From assembly GCF_963678635.1 (NCBI RefSeq), contig NC_087068.1, positions 35,785,436 to 35,849,435 of the forward strand: a DNA stretch of 64,000 nt, written 5' to 3'. Position numbers and translations under genes: made by a program. The DNA comes from Symsagittifera roscoffensis. Its lineage: Eukaryota > Xenacoelomorpha > Acoela > Convolutidae. The notes below the pieces were generated by a model, which searched no databases, was not told the DNA's origin, and worked only from the letters and a program-made list of their open reading frames with translations. Of the stretch, positions 57,206 through 64,000 are shown piece by piece. Each line of letters starts with the position of its first letter. The first letter of the stretch is position 1.

Positions 57206-57372
57206 ACTTTGGCATTTCGGTCAAAACTCTGCGGGATGACCAGTCCAGTTGCTGTCATCCACTTCAAGTCCTCGTTCCACCCATCCGACATGTCCCAGTG
57301 GACTAGGGGGTTGTGCTTGAAATTAGTCCCACCTATGTCCCACTCTGGGGACTTAACACGCTCCCCCTCCAT
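57206..57372 (-). CDS. Unrecognised first-exon candidate (55 codons)
   Basis: ATG at 57372-57370: MEGERVKSPEWDIGGTNFKH, ending PQSFDRNAK. GC-richer than its surroundings, with three Trp and well-behaved codons, and followed by a strong donor GT|GTAAGT. Phase 2 at the donor, the same as PLAT-gene exon 1, so it could splice into exon 2 (54181) in frame as an alternative first exon. Alternatively it starts an unrelated minus-strand gene. I recognise no domain. Ending at 57208 with donor GTGTAA would give phase 0. Confidence 0.55.
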
Positions 57373-59438
57373 ATAAGGTTAAACTCGCGCACAGCGCTAC
57401 GATAGCAACAACAATAACAAAAGTAAATCTAAATTTGCTCTTTATTATTTAATTCTACTGCAGTTTGTTGCGTGATAAAGTATAAAATGTACGTGCGACA
57501 GTATATGTGCGGTGTTTTTATTTGTACGCACCAAACTAAATATTTTTTAAAAAAAATCTTTCAATCAGCGTGGTATATATGTTTTAGAGCACGGTGGTTT
57601 CTTCAAATAGCGGCTTCGAATTATTATTTTCTTTGTTTTTTGTTTGAGTTTCAGTCTTGGTTTTCAGGTATCTTGAAAAAAGAAAGTCTGTTTCTGGTAA
57701 ATTGCTTGAGCAACAACAAAATGACCCTTAACGTATCATGGCTTCTTATTTTATTGAGACAAAAACGTTGTTTTCTGATATAGAAACATTAGACAAAAAC
57801 CATAACAATGGTAAAAACGTTTTTCGGACCAGTAACTTTCTTTTTATACAACTACAAATAATGTCTTTCAAAATTATACGCGAATTAGGTAGTCGGTGGT
57901 TGCTTCAACCCCACCCCCCCCCCTGGGGGCCTGATTTTGATTTCATTTTCTGGCCGATGTGGTGGAGGGCATATGATTCGAACTAAGTTGAAACGTGAAA
58001 TCGCTCATGAAATTGTCAAATTGTTTTTTTTAAATTCAAATTGTTTTTGTTCACAAATTTGAGCAAATTTGAGCAAAAAAGAACCTCCAACAGAGTGATT
58101 CTTTCAGCAACAGTCGCTTAAGGGAAACGAAAACCAGTAGTTTGAAGGGGATCCCCTTGAAGCTTTGAGGTCTAAGGGCTCCTGCAGTTGAAATTATTGG
58201 ATACTTCCACAATTTTAATTGCTAGTAAAATACTTTTCAAACCAACGTACAACCAAAATCCACACAATAGAAAACCTAGCAGACCAAATTATGTTTTATA
58301 CAAAAACAATTTCATTCCATAGTGACTGCTATTTTTGTTTGTGTCAATCAAGCGTTGCCCCAAAATATCACGTAACAAGCATAAATTATGTTTTCACTTT
58401 TGGTTATATTGCGTTGTAGTTGAAATGAAACTTCTGTAGTCAAGCTTGGTTGAAATATAGTACTTTTGGTTGCGCTGATCGAAACATACCTGAGTTGGCC
58501 AAACTTGGTCGAATCATAGTTTTTGGGTCGCGCCAGTCAAAGCATGTCTCAGATATTCAAAATTGGTCAAAAAATGGAAAACCGTAGTCACGTCGGTCAA
58601 ACTCATCAAATCAAACTCTCGACCCGGGTAAAGTCGAACTCTCGACATACATAAAGTCAAACTCCCGACTCCGATTAGCTGAAATTGCCTAGCTAAAATG
58701 ACCGAATAGCGTTCTTCCTTCAGAGATGGTCTGGTAATGAGTTTCTTTCATGTCAATGAATTTGTTTTAAAAGGATGTGTTTGCTATTGTAAAATTGCTA
58801 TTTTACTTGAAAAATTGGGTTATTTACTTGAAAGTTTTCAAATCGATTGGTGACCTTATTAAAGTATACATCTGAATTTATTTTAAAAAACATGTTTTTG
58901 AAGAAAGGATGTTCTTTGACTCACAAATTTAGCGTTTTTGTATGTTTTGAGCTCGTGCTGTCTTAATCTCTTCTGTTAATTTTTGCTACAATTATCCGGC
59001 ACTGTTTTTATATGCAATGAACGGCAGCATATCTGCGTTTTTTAGTCCATTCAACGTAAAACTGAGTTTTTCTTGCCGAAAGCATCCAATGCCTTTTTGT
59101 AAACTTCGAGTCAAGGCCTGTCATTGTTTATATTGTTAGACCATGCATTTCACGATAGAGATATTAATACGCAAAATATCTGATCTTGAATTTACGCCCA
59201 CCGCATTTTTCTAAGACTCAAAAACCCTTGGTGAGCTTGTTAGCGCACGATTGACGCCATATTTGCACGTTAATTATGGAACTTTTTTATTTAAAATCCA
59301 GAAGAGAACAAATTTTTAATAATTCATAAAAAACTTATTTGGTAAGATCTATAATTCAAAATAAAAAACTCACGACATTTTTGCTTTGTGCATTTTTATT
59401 TAGTTTGAAACAGATCTAGATGCTTAGAGGACAAGCAG
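57373..59438. other. Spacer without recognised gene
   Basis: AT-rich. Around 58440-58680 there is a loose repeat built on GGTCGAA / GTCGAACTCTCGAC phrases. A C/G run lies near 57912. No exon with both splice signals and family similarity. Confidence 0.5.
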
Positions 59439-60399
59439 CCCGGGTTGACCTCCATACACCGAAAATGCTTATCATACAATTCGATACAACAAAAATCATT
59501 ATCATACAAATCCATATATCAAGTGTATGGAGAAAACGCTTGTCATACATTTTTCATACATTTTCGAAAAACAATAGAAAAAATGTTAAACCATTTCTGC
59601 GGTTTTTTGAGAACAGTTGAACAGACTGGTGACAAAAAAAACTGATTTAAAATATTATTTTGAAAAAAAAATGCTTTCCATACAATTTCCATATATTCCA
59701 TATTTTCCATAAATGCATATTTTTTGATGGCGACATAAGTAATTTTAAAAATTTACCTCAAAACTTTTTTTCCAACCGCAAATCAAATTTTGTATGCAAA
59801 CAAATTTTTTTCGAAAATTTTTTTTTGCATGCAAAATTTAATTTTTTTTGTGTGCATAACATAGTGGTGGATACAATAATATATTCGCTTTATTTTCTTT
59901 TCACTTAAATTTTTTTTTCAAAAACGCTGAAAATCCCTATTTTTTTTGTATGGCGTGTTTATGTATGCCTTGATCAATGTCTGATAATTTGAAAAATCAA
60001 AAATTTAAAATAACCATCACTGAAAAATTTTGCCAAAAATTAAAAGTTTGTTACTTTTTTAAATCATTTGTGATAGACATCTGGAAGACAATTTAGGTCG
60101 TTTGTTATGCATTGTAAATGTAAGACCGTCCAACCTTTGATGCTTTGAGTAACCAAGGTTTTTGTCACTTGTGTTCGGTTGCAAACACAACCCAAAAATT
60201 TTCAGAAAATAAGTTTAGAAACAAAAAACAACTTTTTGGTTTATGGAGAAAACGCCTATTATACAATTTCCATATATGGGAAAATGTTTATTATAGAGTT
60301 TTCATACAATTTTCTGTACGTATGGAATTGTATGAAATTGTATGAAAAGAAACTTCCCATTTATGAGAATTGTATGATAAGCATTTTTGGTCAACCCGG
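59439..60399. mobile_element. TIR element, CCCGGGTTGACC family, 961 bp
   Basis: Left end CCCGGGTTGACCTCCATAC, right end TTTTGGTCAACCCGG. Both ends carry blocks of CATACAATTTCCATATATGG and their inverse, as in 52089-52762. The interior is AT-rich without coding capacity. No clear TSD. Confidence 0.7.
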
Positions 60400-61240
60400 T
60401 AGCCTGGTTCAAATTTCAACCGCAAAACTGTTTTTGGACACTTATGCATCAATTGGGCTAAGAATTGAAAATTTTGCTGAAAAACTTTGTTGATTAATCT
60501 TAATCATCATCTCAGAAATACTCATTTATTTACAGGCCGGTTTTGAATCAAGTAAATTTTTTTCAACGTCATTTATCTACTGTTTTTAAATGCTATGGAG
60601 CAAATTAATTTCACAACATTGCAGCCTTTTCTATCAGTGATTGGTATGAGAGACCAACCTGACTGACCATCTGCCAAAACAAATCAAAAAAGGCAAAAAA
60701 TTCAGAAGAGTGTTTCTCTTTGAAGCAGTTTTTTGAAAACCAATTACCCACAGTACCTACCTTTAGGACAAAAAAATAAAACATTTTTTGTCATATGAGC
60801 GAAATTTTTCTTCATGTTTTTGTCGTCTACTCTTTAACTAGTCAATATACAGGGCTGATAAATTGACTTATAGTTTATGAAACTTAGTCGTTACAGAAAC
60901 AACGAAAAAAAATGAAGAAAAAATTCGCACAATTAAAAACAAAAAGATTGATTTTCTTTGCGCTGAATTGTAGTCACAGAAAATACCCATTAGGCAATCT
61001 GTACCCTGAAACAAGTGCTGTAACTTTAAAACGTCTCTTAATTTGACATCACGCAATTTTTCGTAATTGAAACCCTGCTAGGAAAGCCGTCAAACATTAT
61101 GAGTTGAGAATTAAATAAATTACGGGCAAAACTAATGCTATTTCTATATTATATCATCCATTATTTATATAAATCAAAAAGTTTCGACAATACCAGCCAG
61201 TTGTTTGTGAAAATTGAACAATCGTAGTATTATTATGTCT
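60400..61240. other. Spacer downstream of the nuclear-receptor gene
   Basis: AT-rich; must hold the 3' UTR of the minus-strand nuclear receptor. No other gene recognised. Confidence 0.55.
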
Positions 61241-61385
61241 TCATTGCTGCTGCATCTGTGCAGTTTCTGTGGTGTGAATTATTTGTTTGAACTCTCTGCT
61301 GAACGGCAGATTCTGTCTGATCAATTCTGCTTTCGAGCTTGGAATTAGTTTAGTTGAAATGGCACAGCTCAGAAGTCGGCTAAAT
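61241..61385 (-). CDS. Nuclear receptor last exon: LBD helix 10 to stop
   Basis: Acceptor TTTTTCGCAG. RFSRLLSCAISTKLIPSSKA, LIRQNLPFSREFKQII, then a Gln-rich tail and TGA. Confidence 0.82.
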
Positions 61386-62604
61386 CTGCGAAAAAGACAA
61401 AAATTGTAGGTTCACTTCTTCGATCAGTTGTTTAAAATAAACTATCAATTAACCAAAACTCAAAACATCAAAAAACTGACAAAAATCAAAAGATAATTTC
61501 GAACAATCATTGATCGCCAGTTTAGCAGCTGAAACTTTTTTATTACTTTATTGTATTTTATTCGAGGAAATTCTGTTTGAAAGAGTAACTGCAAGTTTTG
61601 CTTACCTGATTGGCTGTGCGGAGTGGTTGGCGACACAGTGGTGTAATAACATGATGCACACCTGGTCATAGAGGCGCTTGCTCAACTCGGTCATTTCTGC
61701 ATCCAACTCAGAGTTATCTAAAAGAACAGAGCTGTCATCCATTCTCAATTTATTCTGGAAAACTTACAGCACTAAAAGAAAGGTGAATTTAGGGGGCTGG
61801 AGGGATGCGTCTTCCTTCAGGGATTCGACCACCTTACCAACCAAAGGGTCACCCCTTGGGTATTATTTTATGACATCCATTTTTGGCCAACCAACTCTAA
61901 AATTTTTCTAAAAGGGTTTTTGCGCCAAAAATCTTGAAGGGAAGTGCGCGCCAAAAAAAACCCTATTCTTAAGTCAAACTTTTTTTCACAAAGTGCTAAA
62001 AAAACGGCATTTTTGAATTGTTTTTTATATCAAAGCTTCGCCTGCGACGCAAAAAAGTATGTCAAAATAGGGTCTTAATACTGATCTGGGAGCGCTTGGA
62101 AAATCAATTTGGTCGGCCTAAAAAAAGGTAGACAAAATTTTCGAAAATTTTTTGAAAATCCACCCCCCCCCCCCCTCTCTCGAAAAATCCTAATTCCGCT
62201 TCTGACGAGAAAATAAAATTTTATTTTATTCGAACCCAAGCATGTTTGCTTGGTATTTTTTGTCTGAAAAAAGAGTTGAAATGCAAATGATTATCATGAT
62301 TGACATAGTTATTTGATAAGTTTGAGAACTCACATGGGTAGAAAATGAGGATGCTTCTCAGAGCTGCAAATTCCATCACATTGAGAGCCTGTGTGTTCAG
62401 CTCCTCAAACACCAACAAGCAAGTGCGAACCAAAAGGTCAACAGACGAACTGTCCTCATTTCTTCTGGAAGAATCTGCTCCCTTTTCCACTTTGTTCACA
62501 AGCAGTAGTTGTTGGTGGAGCCAGTGGAGTAGTTGTTTCTCCATGTTCAACTGACTGGCAGTGATGATAGCCAGACTGAGCAGACTCCCATTAACCAACT
62601 TGGT
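61241..62604 (-). CDS. Nuclear receptor ligand-binding domain, NR2-like, last three exons
   Basis: Nuclear receptors are ligand- or co-regulator-controlled transcription factors. Exons (minus): 62604-62334, 61717-61606, 61385-61241; all phases fit and the frame ends at TGA 61243-61241. The LBD core helices H8-H10 are recognisable: VMEFAALRSILIFYP (NR2E3: PTEFACMKALVLFKP), then LSKRLYDQVCIMLLHHCVAN, then H-S-A-Q-P-I-R-F-S-R-L-L, the conserved QP.RF..LL of NR2 receptors. The tail LIPSSKAELIRQNLPF fits helix 10/11, but the last helix (FKQIIHTTE) is a poor AF-2. Helix 5 is seen in LVNGSLLSLAIITASQ. The DNA-binding domain and helices 1-4 are not found in the window; the subfamily is uncertain. Confidence 0.82.
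61606..61717 (-). CDS. Nuclear receptor exon: LBD helix 9 and QP motif
   Basis: Acceptor GTTCTTTTAG, chosen because the upstream AG sites put a stop in frame. YNSELDAEMTELSKRLYDQV to HSAQPI; donor GTAAGC. Confidence 0.82.
61780..62203. repeat. GCGCGC-family TIR element copy in nuclear-receptor intron
   Basis: Shares GAATTTAGGGGGC, GGGATTCGACC, CCAACCAACTCTAAAATTTTTC, AAGTGCGCGCC and AATCAATTTGGTCGGCCTAA with 29864-30261; right end CCTAATTCCGCTTCTG. Contains a C-run at 62163. The left end is eroded. Confidence 0.65.
62334..62604 (-). CDS. Nuclear receptor exon: LBD helices 5-8
   Basis: Acceptor TTTTTCTTAG; TKLVNGSLLSLAIITASQLN, a Ser/Glu/Asp-rich loop, VRTCLLVFEEL, then EFAALRSILIFYP. Phase 0 start, phase 1 donor GTGAGT. 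Confidence 0.8.
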
Positions 62605-62726
62605 CTAAGAAAAACTCAGATGTGATGAACAAAACACGAATGACCGATTGCTGTGCAAATGGTTCGAAGATATGAGGCCACCCACAATCATAACCGTAAG
62701 CATTACAAAAAGTAATAATAAAATAA

Positions 62727-63671
62727 TTTGTTACCAGGCTCACTAGTTTGTAATTATAGTATAAAATACTGGTAAAACCTTTATCCCAAAATGAAGCCTG
62801 AGAGAACGTCTTTCGATCAAATGGTCCGTTTTCAAACGTCTCTGAGCGGAAAAGAATTTTCAATTTAAGTAATGAAGAAAAAGTAGTATATATACAATCA
62901 AAAATTATTTTACACTGTTGATAAAGCAAATAATTCTTGAAGTTGAAACAAAGAAAACCAAGATTTTTATTTTTTTATCAAAATTTCAAAAAAAATTGTT
63001 TTTGTTAAATAATTAAAATTAAACAAGTGTTGATTTTTTTTCGAAAAAGAAAATGTTGACTAGTTTGTCTTCCCTTTGTCAATTTGTTTCAACTTTTTTC
63101 GGTTTGTCGATGGTAAAATTGTTGTCGACTTTTTTTCTACGTGAATTGAATGAATTGTCCCACATCTCCAATAGACCCATCCTAAGAAACCTATTTTACG
63201 AAATTATTAATACCATTATTAGCTTTGCTGCAACTTTCCGCGAGTTATCTTGCGAGTTTGGGCGGCTAAAATCCTGGCACAAATAAAGAATTGTGTTTGC
63301 ACATTAATCATAGTATTCGCAATCACAGCGGTCACGGCATGATTCGCGGAACTTGACCTGGGAAAGAAAAATATGCTTTCAGTAGTTAATTTGTTTACAA
63401 GAGAAACTAGGGGCCCAGCTAAATCTGGCGACATCGGTTTAATAAATTCAGGATCAAATTTCACTAGTTGGACTTTACCCAAAACCTCAGTGGTTTCTCT
63501 TATAAAAGAAGCGATAATAGCCGCTTACTTAGAGAAGATGATTACTACCCATTCTTTCAACTGAACTCAATGTCAAATTTGCCAAATAGTTGTTTTCAAA
63601 AAATTAAAGATTTGCCAAAAAATCTTAAGCATTTTTAAAAATAGGCTTTGACTTTTCCGAATACTAAATAT
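62727..63671. repeat. Tandem duplication, unit 1 (945 bp)
   Basis: Sequence from TTTGTTACCAGGCTCACTAG onwards recurs 945 bp later and continues to the right edge with almost no differences over at least 325 bp. It lies just upstream of the nuclear-receptor exons. Confidence 0.9.
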
Positions 63672-64000
63672 TTTGTTACCAGGCTCACTAGTTTGTAATT
63701 ATAGTATAAAATACTGGTAAAACCTTTATCCCAAAATGAAGCCTGAGAGAACGTCTTTCGATCAAATGGTCCGTTTTCAAACGTCTCTGAGCGGAAAAGA
63801 ATTTTCAATTTAAGTAATGAAGAAAAAGTAGTATATATACAATCAAAAATTATTTTACACTGTTGATAAAGCAAATAATTCTTGAAGTTGAAACAAAGAA
63901 AACCAAGATTTTTATTTTTTAATCAAAATTTCAAAAAAAATTGTTTTTGTTAAATAATTAAAATTAAACAAGTGTTGATTTTTTTTCGAAAAAGAAAATG
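63672..64000. repeat. Tandem duplication, unit 2 (cut by window end)
   Basis: Near-identical to 62727-63055; the only visible difference is in a T/A run near 63918. The full length is outside the window. Confidence 0.9.

Noticed and set aside
59420-60493. Several plus-strand open frames of 66-104 codons
   Set aside because: They lie in the CCCGGGTTGACC TIR element, in A/T-rich tandem blocks, and overlap in several frames without family similarity.
62779-62841. 63-nt minus-strand block with acceptor and donor consensus inside the 945-bp duplication
   Set aside because: Splice signals fit, but neither reading frame resembles receptor helices 3-4, and the block is also present in the second copy. 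Chance is likely.
63219-63482. Minus-strand open frame with a helix-like FFICARILAAQTRKI stretch, a possible nuclear-receptor helix 3 exon
   Set aside because: No donor in a phase that joins 62604, and a stop follows soon. The resemblance to helix 3 is only by hydrophobic pattern.

Overview
This is nuclear DNA from an AT-rich animal genome. Coding blocks are short, GC-richer than their surroundings, and separated by introns with GT..AG ends. The genes are animal-type (centrin, a SPOP/roadkill-type MATH-BTB protein, a LOXHD1-type PLAT-repeat protein, and the ligand-binding domain of an NR2-like nuclear receptor). Introns and spacers are full of short terminal-inverted-repeat elements, tRNA-like SINE heads and satellites. 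I cannot name the species; an invertebrate metazoan is the safest reading.

Layout. 1-300 (+) is the 3' end of a centrin gene. 2309-18827 (+) is a SPOP-like gene with a long Ser-rich N-terminus. Its MATH, BTB and BACK/C-terminal exons are recognisable, but one small BTB exon could not be found, and the exon encoding the middle of the BTB domain sits in a 3.2-kb near-identical tandem duplication. 19299-54336 (-) is a complete LOXHD1-like gene, tail-to-tail with SPOP (471 bp between stop codons). I assembled 22 coding exons by hand; every junction is in phase, and together they give 7284 nt, i.e. 2427 residues with about 17 PLAT units. 57206-57372 (-) is an unrecognised ATG-starting exon with a strong donor. 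Its phase fits exon 2 of the PLAT gene, so it may be an alternative first exon or belong to another gene. 61241-62604 (-) holds the last three exons of a divergent nuclear-receptor ligand-binding domain; its upstream exons are not identified and may lie beyond the window.

Function. Centrin (basal bodies) and LOXHD1-type proteins (linked to stereocilia in vertebrate hair cells) have cytoskeletal or ciliary associations. SPOP is a substrate adaptor for CUL3 ubiquitin ligases, and the nuclear receptor is a transcription factor. Nothing in the sequence shows that these neighbours work as one pathway.

Non-coding structure is the most unusual part: several non-autonomous TIR elements with readable target-site duplications (three with 8-bp, hAT-like), a 22-bp minisatellite of near-palindromic units, a roughly 1.25-kb satellite in a PLAT-gene intron, a long fold-back hairpin, and a second recent tandem duplication cut by the right edge.
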